Below are positions 1 to 8,654 of a stretch of 64,000 bases of DNA, piece after piece; position 1 is the stretch's first letter, and each line of letters begins with the position of its first letter. The translations under genes were made by a program, and so were the position numbers. The notes under the pieces are model-generated. The model did not search any database. It was not told the origin of the DNA and saw nothing but the letters and a program-made list of their open reading frames with translations. The DNA lies in the NCBI RefSeq assembly GCF_011759385.1, contig NZ_JAARLY010000001.1, positions 558,001 through 622,000 on the forward strand, given 5' to 3'. Source of the DNA: Oleiagrimonas sp. C23AA (GTDB lineage Bacteria > Pseudomonadota > Gammaproteobacteria > Xanthomonadales > Rhodanobacteraceae).

Positions 1-593
1 GCCTTGTGCTGTGCGGATGGCATATCCAGACAGCGGGCGATCACATGAGCCACATCGGCTCGTGCGATCGAACCACCTTCAGGAAGGTCGGTCGCCACGT
101 GCACGTGGCCGGAGCCGTCATCGTCGGTGAGTCGCCCCGGGCGCACGATGGTGAAATCCAGCCCACTGTCGACAAGCAGCCGATCAGCATAATGCTTGGC
201 CGCGTAGTAGGGGCGAAGCACGTCTGACCAGTGTTCCCGGTTGTGGGCCTGCAACGCGCTCAACATGACAAAGCGCCGGATGCCGTTTTGCTGCGCGGCC
301 TCGATCAGTTTGCCTGCGCCGTCCAGGTCGACCAGCAGGGTCTTGTCCGGCCCCGTCGAGCCGCCGGAACCGGCAGTGAAGATGATGGCGTCAGCGTCCT
401 GGGTCGCTTCAATCAGTTTGGTGACGGGCTCTTCCAGCGATACCAGCGTGGCCGGAATGCCCCGGCCAGCAAAGCCTTCCACCTGTGCCTGCTTGCGTGC
501 CAGCACGTGAGGTGTGTGACGACCTTCTTCGGCCAGGCGTTTGACCAGATGGCGGCCAACCTGACCGGTGCCGCCCGCGATTACAACCTTCAT
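1..593 (-). CDS. SDR-type NAD(P)-binding oxidoreductase, C-terminus cut by window edge
   Basis: Read on the minus strand the protein begins MKVVIAGGTGQVGRHLVKRL, an atypical-SDR Rossmann glycine motif (GGTGQVG) within the first 13 residues. A YxxxK-like element (YYAAK) lies near residue 130, followed by a TIVRPGRL segment typical of the NmrA/SDR_a5 group. About 197 codons are present. Family members are about 210-220 residues, so only a short tail is missing off the left edge. The ATG at 593 is preceded by a strong AAGGAGG six bases upstream. The substrate is unknown. Such proteins often act as NAD(P)H-dependent epimerase-like or redox-sensing proteins. The family call is firm and the reaction is not. 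Confidence 0.85.
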   Translation of the reverse strand, partial: MKVVIAGGTGQVGRHLVKRLAEEGRHTPHVLARKQAQVEGFAGRGIPATLVSLEEPVTKLIEATQDADAIIFTAGSGGSTGPDKTLLVDLDGAGKLIEAAQQNGIRRFVMLSALQAHNREHWSDVLRPYYAAKHYADRLLVDSGLDFTIVRPGRLTDDDGSGHVHVATDLPEGGSIARADVAHVIARCLDMPSAQHK

Positions 594-1049
594 GTCCTGC
601 CTCCTTGATTGAAATGCTGTTGCCAGAACACTTGGGGCAGGGCGAGGGCTTGCAAGCCGGGCCATCAGCGCGCGCTCAGGAAGCGAGTGGGTGACGTCGG
701 TGTGATCTCGGTCACGTCCGCCCTGTTCATGTATGGCGCCAAGTGTTGGGGCTGTTTGTTCAGTGGGGTGCGCCGTGTGTATGTCTAATGTTCTGATCCT
801 TGGACGAAAACGGGAGTTTGGCATCTTCCGGTGTTGTGTCGAATCTCTGAGAAGTGCCTCTCTCTGTGACTGAACTGGCCACCCATAGGGTGATGTCCGC
901 TATCTGTTGTCGCCTAACCGTCAAGTTGCGCTGTTTCAATCGGATGTGATCGCCTCGCCTGGACGCGGCGATTGTCCATAGGGGAATCCGTTACCCGGTA
1001 TCGACGCACCTTCGCGTTCGGTGCCCGTCCTTCTTCAAGGAGTCCTTTC
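594..1049. other. Divergent intergenic region (456 bp)
   Basis: No credible gene is visible. The region separates the SDR gene (minus) from the phosphoesterase (plus) and must hold both promoters. A CRP/Clp-like site lies at 701-716. I could not identify convincing -35/-10 pairs. A GTGAC...GTCAC inverted repeat surrounds the CRP-like site. Confidence 0.6.
701..716. promoter_or_regulatory. CRP/Clp-like binding site
   Basis: The sequence TGTGATCTCGGTCACG fits the CRP-family consensus TGTGA-N6-TCACA at 9 of 10 defined positions. Xanthomonads use the CRP homologue Clp to control secreted enzymes. The site lies 349 bp upstream of the exported phosphoesterase and 108 bp upstream of the SDR gene, so which gene it serves is uncertain. 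Confidence 0.4.
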
Positions 1050-2846
1050 ATGTTTCGTCGTCGCATGTTTGGCCGTATCTGGTTGCCGGCATCGCTGGCC
1101 GCAGCAACTTTGATGGCTGCGGTTGGGGCGCAAGCCGTGCCCGGGCACTCGCTGGGAGCCGGCTGGGGAAACCAGGGTGGGCCCTGGCACGGAGGCTCAT
1201 CACCGCAGGATCGCGTGGCCACCGCTACGCCGATCAAGCACCTGGTGGTGATCTTCAGCGAGAACCGCTCGTTCGATCACTATTTCGGTACCTATCCGCA
1301 CGCTGCCAACCCGGCAGGAGAGCCGCGTTTTGTGGCCTCGCCGTGGACACCGCATGTGCACGGCCTGGACGCCGCACTGCTGATGCAAAACCCCAACAAG
1401 CTAAACGCGGTCAATGGCGAAGATGGCGTCAACCCATTCCGTCTGGACCGCACCCAGGCCAACACGGAAGGCCAGAGCCACAGCTACACGCCCGAGCAGC
1501 TGGCCTACGATAATGGCGCCGCCGATCGCTTCCCGGCCTACACCGGCAACAACAGCGTCAGCAGCACCGGCACGTTCGGCACGCATGGCCTCGTGATGGG
1601 TTATTACGATGGCAACACGGTGACGGCGCTGTGGAACTACGCGCAGCATTTTGCCATGGACGACAACGCCTACACCGACACCTACGGCCCATCGACGCCG
1701 GGTGCCATCGAAGTGGTCTCTGGCACCAACAACGGTGCGCGCATCGTCAAGGGCACAGGCGCCACCATTGCCGACGGGCAGGGCGGCCTGACGCTGATTG
1801 GCGACACCGACCCGGCTTACGATGTGTGCTCGTCGACGACCAGCACGCTGATGATGACCTCCAGGAACATTGGCGATCTGCTCAGCGCGCACAAGCTCAG
1901 CTGGGGTGGTTTCATGGGCGGTTTTGATCTGACCGCCACCAACGCCAATGGCTCCACCGGTTGCCAGCGCAGTACCTATTCCAGCGTGCTGGACGCCACC
2001 AAGACCGACTACATCCCGCATCACAACTGGTTCCAGTACTACGCCTCCACGTCCAACCCGACGCATGCCCGCCCGACCGCGGTGGCTGATATCGGTTACA
2101 CCGATCCCAAGGACGCCACCGACACGCCGGTGCATCACGAGTACGATCTCAACGACTTCTTCGCCGCAGTGTCGGCGGGCAATTTCCCGTCGGTGAGCTA
2201 TCTGAAGGCGCCGGCGGTGGGCGATGCCCATCCGGGCAATTCCGATCCGCTCGATGAGCAGGCCTACATCGTGCGCGTGGTCAATTTCCTGGAGCAGCAG
2301 CCGGACTGGAAGAACACCGCCATCATCATCACCTACGACGATTCGGATGGCTGGTACGACCACCGCTACGCTTCGCCGACCACTTCATCGTTCGATGCCG
2401 ATACCCCGCAGAGCACGCATCAGGGCACGGTGCTGGGGGCCGATCAGCTCAATGGTCCGGGCGTGTGCGATGCGCCGGGTGCCAAGCCGGGCGTGGGTGT
2501 GCATGGCGGCAAGGTCAATGGCCGCTGTGGACCGGGCACGCGTATTCCGTTCATTGTGATTTCGCCATACGCGCGCCAGAACTTTGTTGACGACACTCGC
2601 CTTACGCAGTCCTCGGTGGTGCGTTTCATCGAAGACAATTGGCTGCACGGCGAGCGCATTGGCGAAGGCTCCAACGATGCCACCGCCGGCAACATCATGG
2701 GCATGTTCGACTTCCGCCGTCCGCCGGCGTTCGATGCCCAGCCGCTGATGCTTGATCCGGACACCGGAACCATCGTGCCGTCCACGGTGCATGGCCACGG
2801 TCATCATGGCTGGCCGTGGCCCGGTCACGGCTTCTGGCACGGTTGA
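1050..2846 (+). CDS. Exported phosphoesterase, phospholipase C / acid phosphatase (AcpA-like) family
   Basis: A 598-residue protein with an N-terminal signal peptide (basic start MFRRR, hydrophobic core, Ala-rich cleavage region near residue 30). The catalytic-domain entry motif IKHLVVIFSENRSFDHYFG at about residues 62-80 is diagnostic of the phosphoesterase family PF04185. A later metal-site segment ITYDDSDGWYDH is also present. The family hydrolyses phosphate mono- or diesters, including phospholipids, outside the cytoplasm. The reading frame stays open to a TTG at 972, but the ATG at 1050 has AAGGAG seven bases upstream and starts the signal peptide. The C-terminus is rich in His, Gly and Trp. 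Substrate class (phospholipid or phosphomonoester) cannot be told from sequence. Confidence 0.9.
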   Translation: MFRRRMFGRIWLPASLAAATLMAAVGAQAVPGHSLGAGWGNQGGPWHGGSSPQDRVATATPIKHLVVIFSENRSFDHYFGTYPHAANPAGEPRFVASPWTPHVHGLDAALLMQNPNKLNAVNGEDGVNPFRLDRTQANTEGQSHSYTPEQLAYDNGAADRFPAYTGNNSVSSTGTFGTHGLVMGYYDGNTVTALWNYAQHFAMDDNAYTDTYGPSTPGAIEVVSGTNNGARIVKGTGATIADGQGGLTLIGDTDPAYDVCSSTTSTLMMTSRNIGDLLSAHKLSWGGFMGGFDLTATNANGSTGCQRSTYSSVLDATKTDYIPHHNWFQYYASTSNPTHARPTAVADIGYTDPKDATDTPVHHEYDLNDFFAAVSAGNFPSVSYLKAPAVGDAHPGNSDPLDEQAYIVRVVNFLEQQPDWKNTAIIITYDDSDGWYDHRYASPTTSSFDADTPQSTHQGTVLGADQLNGPGVCDAPGAKPGVGVHGGKVNGRCGPGTRIPFIVISPYARQNFVDDTRLTQSSVVRFIEDNWLHGERIGEGSNDATAGNIMGMFDFRRPPAFDAQPLMLDPDTGTIVPSTVHGHGHHGWPWPGHGFWHG

Positions 2847-2852
2847 TGGATG

Positions 2853-2887
2853 GACGCGGCGCCAGCTGTTGGCGCTGGTGCCGCGTC
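2853..2887 (+). terminator. Intercistronic GC-rich hairpin, possible terminator
   Basis: Arms GACGCGGCGCCAGC (2853-2866) and GCTGGTGCCGCGTC (2874-2887) pair over 14 bp with one G-U, around a 7-nt loop. It starts six bases after the phosphoesterase stop. It is followed by a mixed pyrimidine stretch rather than a T-run, so it may be a weak terminator or an RNA-stabilising stem. Confidence 0.5.
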
Positions 2888-2943
2888 AGCCTTTCCTCGT
2901 GCCGCGTGTGAACCGCACGCGGTGCGTTGACGCGGAACGCTTC

Positions 2944-4341
2944 ATGCAACGACCGAACACGCCCGCATCACGGCGCCGTCGCGGTGGCGCATACACGCTA
3001 ATCGCTTGTGCTGCGCTGGTGCTTGCCTTGAGCTTTGCCTGGCTGGCACGGGCCAGTGGGGTCTCTGCGTCCGTTTTGCCAGGGTCTAACCCGCATCCGG
3101 TAACACTCCACTTTCCCCGCAAGCGTGCACTGAGCGCGGTGGCGCAGCTGGGTAAGGCGCTGTTTTACGACCCGATGCTGTCGGCGTCGGGGAAGCAATC
3201 GTGCGCTTCCTGTCACGATCCAGCCTACGGCTACAACCCGCCCAATCACCAGACGCTGCAACCGGGCGGGCCGCACCTGCACAAACTGGGTAACCGGCCG
3301 CCGCCGTCGCTGGCTTATCTGTATCGCCAACGGCCTTTCAGTATTGGGCCGGATGCCGGCGAAGTGGAGGTGCCGGTCGATCTCAATACCGTGGCCGCGG
3401 CCCAGCGCGGGCAGGCGCGTGCGACCAAGTCGGCGGGCCAGTTGCCGACGGCGGTGCCGATGGTGCCGCAGGGTGGGCTGTTCTGGGACGGACGCGCCGA
3501 TTCGCTGCAGCGCCAGGCCTACATTCCCATGCTCAATCCAGTGGAGATGGCCAACCCGAGCATCCAGGCGATTGCCCGCAAGTTGCAGCGCAGCCGCTAC
3601 CTGAAGCAGTTTGCGCTGCTGTTCGGGCCGGGCGTGGCGCACGATCCCGAGCAACTGGTATCGGAGGCCATGTTCGCGATCGGGCGCTACCAGATCGAGG
3701 ACAGCTCAATTCACGCCTTTACCAGCAAGTACGACGCCTGGCTGGAGGGCCGCGCGCGCCTGGGCCCCTCCGAGCTACGTGGCCTGCAGGCATTCAACGA
3801 TCCGAACAAGGGCAATTGCGCGGCCTGTCACTTGAGCCAGGTCGGCAAGGACGGACTGCCGCCGCTGTTCACCGACACCCAGTACGAAGCGCTTGGCGTG
3901 CCACGCAACCGTGCCTTGCCACTTAATCGCGACCCGGCCTTCCACGATCTTGGCTTGTGCGGCCCGTACCGCAAGGACCTGGCCAGGCAGACCCAGTACT
4001 GCGGCATGTTTCTGACGCCGACGCTGCGCAATGTCGATCGCCGCGCGGTGTTCTTTCACAACGGCGTCTACCACTCGCTGCGACAAGTGCTCGACTTCTA
4101 CAATCTTCGCGCCGTGGCACCGCAGAAAATCTATCCGCGCATCGCCGGCGGAAAGGTGGCGATCTACAACGACTTGCCCAGGCGCTTTTGGAAAAACGTC
4201 GATACCACCGACGCGCCTTTCAATCGCCGGCGAGGCGACAAACCGGCGATGAATGAGCGCGATATCAGCGACATCATTGCCTTTTTGCATACGCTGGACG
4301 ATGGCTATATGGCGCGCCCTGCCGAAGAGCGTTCGAGATGA
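2944..4341 (+). CDS. Di-haem cytochrome c peroxidase / MauG family protein
   Basis: A 465-residue exported protein with two CxxCH haem c sites, CASCH at residues 87-91 and CAACH at residues 292-296. This is the bacterial CCP/MauG arrangement (PF03150). A Met-containing segment QYCGMFLTPTLRNV follows the second haem and may supply an axial ligand. Residues 1-40 hold a basic start and a hydrophobic stretch that act as signal peptide or anchor. Such enzymes reduce H2O2 in the periplasm or oxidise other substrates through bis-Fe(IV) chemistry. The frame is open into the previous gene. I chose the ATG at 2944 because it gives a clean signal peptide, although its ribosome site is weak. The phosphoesterase lies upstream in the same direction, with a hairpin between them. 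Confidence 0.88.
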   Translation: MQRPNTPASRRRRGGAYTLIACAALVLALSFAWLARASGVSASVLPGSNPHPVTLHFPRKRALSAVAQLGKALFYDPMLSASGKQSCASCHDPAYGYNPPNHQTLQPGGPHLHKLGNRPPPSLAYLYRQRPFSIGPDAGEVEVPVDLNTVAAAQRGQARATKSAGQLPTAVPMVPQGGLFWDGRADSLQRQAYIPMLNPVEMANPSIQAIARKLQRSRYLKQFALLFGPGVAHDPEQLVSEAMFAIGRYQIEDSSIHAFTSKYDAWLEGRARLGPSELRGLQAFNDPNKGNCAACHLSQVGKDGLPPLFTDTQYEALGVPRNRALPLNRDPAFHDLGLCGPYRKDLARQTQYCGMFLTPTLRNVDRRAVFFHNGVYHSLRQVLDFYNLRAVAPQKIYPRIAGGKVAIYNDLPRRFWKNVDTTDAPFNRRRGDKPAMNERDISDIIAFLHTLDDGYMARPAEERSR

Positions 4342-4804
4342 CGCGTGGCGCGCTGCCACGCCCTGGCTGTGTTATCTGGCCCATCGAAGGCAGGCATGCG
4401 CAGAGGCTCTGGTTTAGCTCATTGGCTTGGGTGTCGCTCGCTGTGCGGAAGGCCGCCTGGTGGCGGAGTGGCTAGTGCCAGTGCGTGGGGTGACTGGCCC
4501 AACGTGACGCTCCGGTGGCGCAGGCTGCGGGGCTGGTGCTGGTCCCACGCGTAGTGCGACCGGGCAAGGTGCCCTCCGGAAAGGGGGTAAAGCACGGATA
4601 CGAACGAGGGGGTTGACCGTCGCGCATGGCCCGTCCCATCGACGCAATCGACGGGTGCCGGCGGTTACGGCTGCAACCAGTGCCGACTTGGAGGTATCGG
4701 TTGTAGGTGAGCGGATATGACGTGTCTATCCGTGATCGCGCAGACGTGTCACGGGTTTTTGCCTGGCATCGGTCGCGCCTGGATAGCCTCAACGGGAGTT
4801 TTCT
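4342..4804. other. Intergenic region (463 bp)
   Basis: No gene with support. Immediately after the peroxidase stop is a hairpin, GCGTGGC/GCCACGC with a 5-nt loop (4343-4361), without a T-run. The rest must contain the promoter of the downstream serine hydrolase, but I see no clear promoter, operator or riboswitch motif. Confidence 0.5.
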
Positions 4805-6415
4805 ATGCCTCGTGTTCGTGCCACAGCGCTGTTGTTGACACTTACGAGCGTCGTCTCGCCATTGGCCATGGCCGCGTCAGCGCATGCGGCGGCGCCTGGT
4901 GTGGACGGCTATCGGTCCCACGCGCGGCTGTCGTCGACCAGGGACCATGGATGGCGCGCGGACATTGGTCGATATGCCAGGCGCATGATCGCGGCGGGCT
5001 TCTTTCCCGGCATGCAGGTTGCGGTCACACGCGGCAGCAGGGTGATATACACCGGCAGCTTCGGCTTGGCCGATATCGACAGCCGTCGCCGCGTGGATGA
5101 CCGCACTCGCTTTTACATCGCCTCGACCACCAAGGCGCTGACGGCCACCGCTGTGATGCTGGAGGCTTCGCGTGGGTCGCTGCAGCTCGATGCCCCGGTG
5201 ACGCGTTACATACCTGATTTACGCTTCAAGGCACCGTTGCGGGCAGACAGCGTGACCCTTCGGAGACTGCTGACCATGACCGACGGCATCGGGGCCTGCG
5301 AGCCGGTCGGGTTCCGTACGGCTTACAGTGGCGTGTTCACCCAGGCGCAGTTGATCGGGCTGATGCGCGATTGTGGCCCTGCGCGCACCGGTCACACCTT
5401 CGTTTACCGAAACCTGCCATACAACATCCTCGGTATCGTGCTGGCGCCTGGCCGGCGCGATGGCTGGAAAGCCGTGGTACGTAGAGATGTCCTCAAACCC
5501 TTGGGTATGGGCGAGACCACAGCAAGGGTTTCGACGCTTGCCACCGCGCGTATCGCCATGCCGCACAAGGCCACCGCGAGAGGGTTCCGACGCATTCGTC
5601 TGGCCAAGTCCGATGCCAATCTGCATGCCGCTGGTGGCTACTTTTCGACGGCAAGGGATCTGGCCAGATTCGTTGCCGTCAATGCCGCGGACGGCGAGCT
5701 GGACCGCCATCGTATATTCCCGGCCGATGTCATCGCGTCGATGCACGCAAGCCATGTTGCCCAGGACCGGGATTTCGGCCCCTACCATCGGTTTGGATGG
5801 GGTTTCGGCTGGGACTTGGGCCGCGTTGACGGAGCGATCATTGTGCAGCGTTTCGGCGCGTTCGCCGGGTATCGGTCACATGTCTCGTTCATGCCGCGCA
5901 CGGGTATCGGCGTGGTCGTGCTGGTCAATGGCGTTGCGGTCCCCTATGCCGTCGACGAGATGGCCGACTATATCTACGACCGTCTGGATGGGCGGTTCGT
6001 GCAAAACCGCAAGCAGCACGCGGCCGCGTGGTTGAAGCTGGAACAGCGCAAAGCGCGTTACGCCCGTTATCTGCGTGCCAACGATCTGAAGCGGCATGCC
6101 CGCCAGAAGCCGTCGCTGGCCCATGCGATGTCCGCCTATGCCGGGCGCTATGCCAACGCGCAACTGGGCACGATGATCTGGAAAGTGGAAAACGGGCATC
6201 TTCATGTTTCGATCGGGATCGCCCGAAGCCAGGCGGAGATCTATGACGCCTCCAAGCAGCAGATGCGTGTGGAACTGACTGGTCGCGGCGAGGTGGTGAG
6301 CTTCCAGTTTGGCGATGGCACCGGCAAGGCCAGCGCCTTGCGCTATGACGGGTACAGGTTTGTTCGCATCGGAGGCGGCGCAAGTAAGAGTCTTGGCTCA
6401 CACCCAGAGCGATGA
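4805..6415 (+). CDS. Exported serine hydrolase, class C beta-lactamase-fold family
   Basis: A 536-residue protein with a signal peptide ending in an Ala-rich stretch (SAHAAA) near residue 30. The catalytic SxxK motif is STTK at residues 107-110, preceded by the usual FYIAS. A YRN near residue 200 replaces the common YxN (YSN). LDAPVTRYIPDL and LLTMTDGIG are family hallmarks (PF00144). Members include D-aminopeptidases, esterases and penicillin-binding-like enzymes. True beta-lactamases are usually about 380 residues, so the C-terminal extra domain of about 130 residues (YAGRY...) argues for an esterase or peptidase. The ATG has GGGAG upstream. The exact substrate is unknown. Confidence 0.85.
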   Translation: MPRVRATALLLTLTSVVSPLAMAASAHAAAPGVDGYRSHARLSSTRDHGWRADIGRYARRMIAAGFFPGMQVAVTRGSRVIYTGSFGLADIDSRRRVDDRTRFYIASTTKALTATAVMLEASRGSLQLDAPVTRYIPDLRFKAPLRADSVTLRRLLTMTDGIGACEPVGFRTAYSGVFTQAQLIGLMRDCGPARTGHTFVYRNLPYNILGIVLAPGRRDGWKAVVRRDVLKPLGMGETTARVSTLATARIAMPHKATARGFRRIRLAKSDANLHAAGGYFSTARDLARFVAVNAADGELDRHRIFPADVIASMHASHVAQDRDFGPYHRFGWGFGWDLGRVDGAIIVQRFGAFAGYRSHVSFMPRTGIGVVVLVNGVAVPYAVDEMADYIYDRLDGRFVQNRKQHAAAWLKLEQRKARYARYLRANDLKRHARQKPSLAHAMSAYAGRYANAQLGTMIWKVENGHLHVSIGIARSQAEIYDASKQQMRVELTGRGEVVSFQFGDGTGKASALRYDGYRFVRIGGGASKSLGSHPER

Positions 6416-6578
6416 GTGGACGTTAGGGATGATGCACCCACACGCGTCCGGTCAATCGCCGGCGCGATGAAAAGCCCGCAAAGCAGCCAACTGGACAGCG
6501 CGACGGCGCGGGCGCTCCAGAATCGGCGCGAACGATGTTAGTTTTGGCGTTTCGTTCATGTTTACGCCGGAGCTTTCC

Positions 6579-8504
6579 ATGTCCCGAGTTTCCCTAGTCG
6601 CCTCGCGTCTCGCGCTGGCTGTGTCGATGGCGCTGGTGGCGACCGCGGCCGGTGCGCAGCAGAACCGTCAGGCCAACGTGCCGGCGCCCAAGGATGTGCC
6701 GTATCCGGGCAAGGTGGCCATCCATGTCGACGCCACCGACAACGCGCAGGGCATTTTCCGCGTGCACGAGTCGATTCCGGTGGCGCCGGGCAAGACCACG
6801 CTGCTGTATCCGGCATGGATTCCTGGCGCACATTCGCCCAGTGGCCCGATCTACGCGCTGGCGGGCTTGAAGCTCACCGCCAACGGCAAGCCGGTGAAGT
6901 GGACGCGCGACAAGTACAACGTCTACGCCTTCCATCTGGATGTGCCGCAGGGCGTGTCCACGCTCCAGGCCGACTTTGAATACCTGTCGCCGCGCCGCGG
7001 TGGTTTCGAGATGACCGACCGCATGCTGATGCTGGAATGGGACAAGATGTCGTTGTACCCGGCCGGCTACTACACGCGCGACATCACCTTCGAGCCCACG
7101 CTGACGCTGCCGGACGGCTGGAAGTACGGCAGTGCGCTGCGCGCGCAGTCCCGCTCGGGCGATACCACCACCTTCAAGCCGTTGACCTACAACAATCTGG
7201 TCGATTCGCCGGTGTACGCGGGCAAGTACTTCAAGCGCGTGGACCTGACGCCCAAGGGCGGTGCACCGGTGCATCTGGATATCGTGGCCGATGCGCCGAA
7301 GGACCTGGCGATCACGCCCGAGCAGCTGAGCAAGCACCGTGCACTGGTCAAGCAGGCGGTGACGCTGTTCGGCTCGCATCACTACGATCACTACGACTTC
7401 CTGTTCTCGCTGTCGGACCACCTGGCCGGCAACGGACTGGAGCATCACCAATCCAGCGAAAACGGCGTCGAGGCCGATTATTTCACCGCCTGGAAAACCA
7501 ACGCGCCCAATCGAGACTTGCTGGCGCACGAATACACCCATTCGTGGAATGGGAAGTTCCGCCGCGGCGCCGATCTTTGGACGCCCAATTTCAACGTGCC
7601 GATGGGCGATTCGCTGCTGTGGGTCTACGAGGGACAGACCCAGTACTGGGGTTTTGTGCTGACGGCACGCTCTGGCCTGTGGTCACCTGAGCAGTTCCGC
7701 GATGCCTTGGCGATGGTGGCGGCCAACTACGACCGCAACCGTGAAGGTTTCCAGTGGCGCACGCTGGAAGACACCACCAACGATCCCACTGCCGCGCACC
7801 GCGCGCCGCTGCCGTATCGCAGCTGGCAGATGAGCGAGGAGTATTACAGCGCCGGCCAGATGATGTGGCTGGCCATCGACGCCAAGATTCGCCATCTCAC
7901 CCACGACAAGAAGTCATTGGATAATTTCGCCAAGGCGTTCTTCGGCATCGACAACGGCAGCTACGTGACGCACACCTACACGTTTGACGATGTAGTGGCG
8001 GCACTCAACGGCGTGGTGAAGTACGACTGGAGCGACTTCCTGCACCAGCACGTCGATTCGCTCAACCCGCCGCTGCTGGGCGGGCTCAAGGGCACCGGCT
8101 GGAAGCTGGTCTACACCGACAAGCCCAGCACCTACGAGAAGGAATATCAGAACCGGCCCGAGTCACCGCGTCATATCTACAACTTTGCCTGGTCGATCGG
8201 CATGACCATGGCGCGCGATGGCTCGGTGAACGACGTGCGCTGGAACGGCCCGGCATTCAAGGCCGGCGTCAGCACCGGCGCCACGCTGATGGCCGTCAAC
8301 GGCACCGAGTATTCGTCGGATGTGCTCAAGCAGGCCATCACCGACGCCAAGGGTTCGAGCACACCGATCAAACTGACCTTCAAGTTCCAGGGCAGTGTGC
8401 GCACGGTGGATGTGGACTATCACAAGGGGCTGCAATACCCGCATCTGGTGCGAGTAAAAGGCACGCCCGATTATCTCAGCCAGATCATCGCGCCGAAGAA
8501 ATAA
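6579..8504 (+). CDS. Exported M61 family metallopeptidase with PDZ domain
   Basis: A 641-residue protein. After a signal peptide ending around AGAQ comes the M61 beta-domain, then the zinc motif HEYTH at residues 317-321, with YEGQTQYWG downstream giving the third ligand Glu. A PDZ domain fills roughly residues 540-625 (AGVSTGATLMAVNGTEYS). M61 enzymes are glycyl aminopeptidases or related periplasmic aminopeptidases. An upstream ATG at 6558 is in frame, but the ATG at 6579 has GGAG eight bases before it and gives the better signal peptide. The neighbours are other exported hydrolases on the same strand. Confidence 0.92.
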   Translation: MSRVSLVASRLALAVSMALVATAAGAQQNRQANVPAPKDVPYPGKVAIHVDATDNAQGIFRVHESIPVAPGKTTLLYPAWIPGAHSPSGPIYALAGLKLTANGKPVKWTRDKYNVYAFHLDVPQGVSTLQADFEYLSPRRGGFEMTDRMLMLEWDKMSLYPAGYYTRDITFEPTLTLPDGWKYGSALRAQSRSGDTTTFKPLTYNNLVDSPVYAGKYFKRVDLTPKGGAPVHLDIVADAPKDLAITPEQLSKHRALVKQAVTLFGSHHYDHYDFLFSLSDHLAGNGLEHHQSSENGVEADYFTAWKTNAPNRDLLAHEYTHSWNGKFRRGADLWTPNFNVPMGDSLLWVYEGQTQYWGFVLTARSGLWSPEQFRDALAMVAANYDRNREGFQWRTLEDTTNDPTAAHRAPLPYRSWQMSEEYYSAGQMMWLAIDAKIRHLTHDKKSLDNFAKAFFGIDNGSYVTHTYTFDDVVAALNGVVKYDWSDFLHQHVDSLNPPLLGGLKGTGWKLVYTDKPSTYEKEYQNRPESPRHIYNFAWSIGMTMARDGSVNDVRWNGPAFKAGVSTGATLMAVNGTEYSSDVLKQAITDAKGSSTPIKLTFKFQGSVRTVDVDYHKGLQYPHLVRVKGTPDYLSQIIAPKK

Positions 8505-8520
8505 GCCGCGGCCCATGCCC

Positions 8521-8550
8521 GCCGCCCGCGTTCACCCAGACGCGGGCGGC
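8521..8550 (+). terminator. Strong GC hairpin after the M61 gene
   Basis: Arms GCCGCCCGCGT (8521-8531) and ACGCGGGCGGC (8540-8550) pair perfectly over 11 bp with an 8-nt loop, 16 bases after the stop codon. No T-run follows, so Rho-independent termination is uncertain. Confidence 0.5.
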
Positions 8551-8654
8551 CTCGGCTGGACACGGTCTTGCGTGGCGGGTGTGACAAATGGCTGTCGCTT
8601 CGCCGTGGGCATGTCTGCACCATGAGGTCTTCCATGATGGGCGGAGTCGGTTTC

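Noticed and set aside
1401-2363. 320-codon open frame on the minus strand
   Set aside because: Antisense to the phosphoesterase; composition of a shadow frame.
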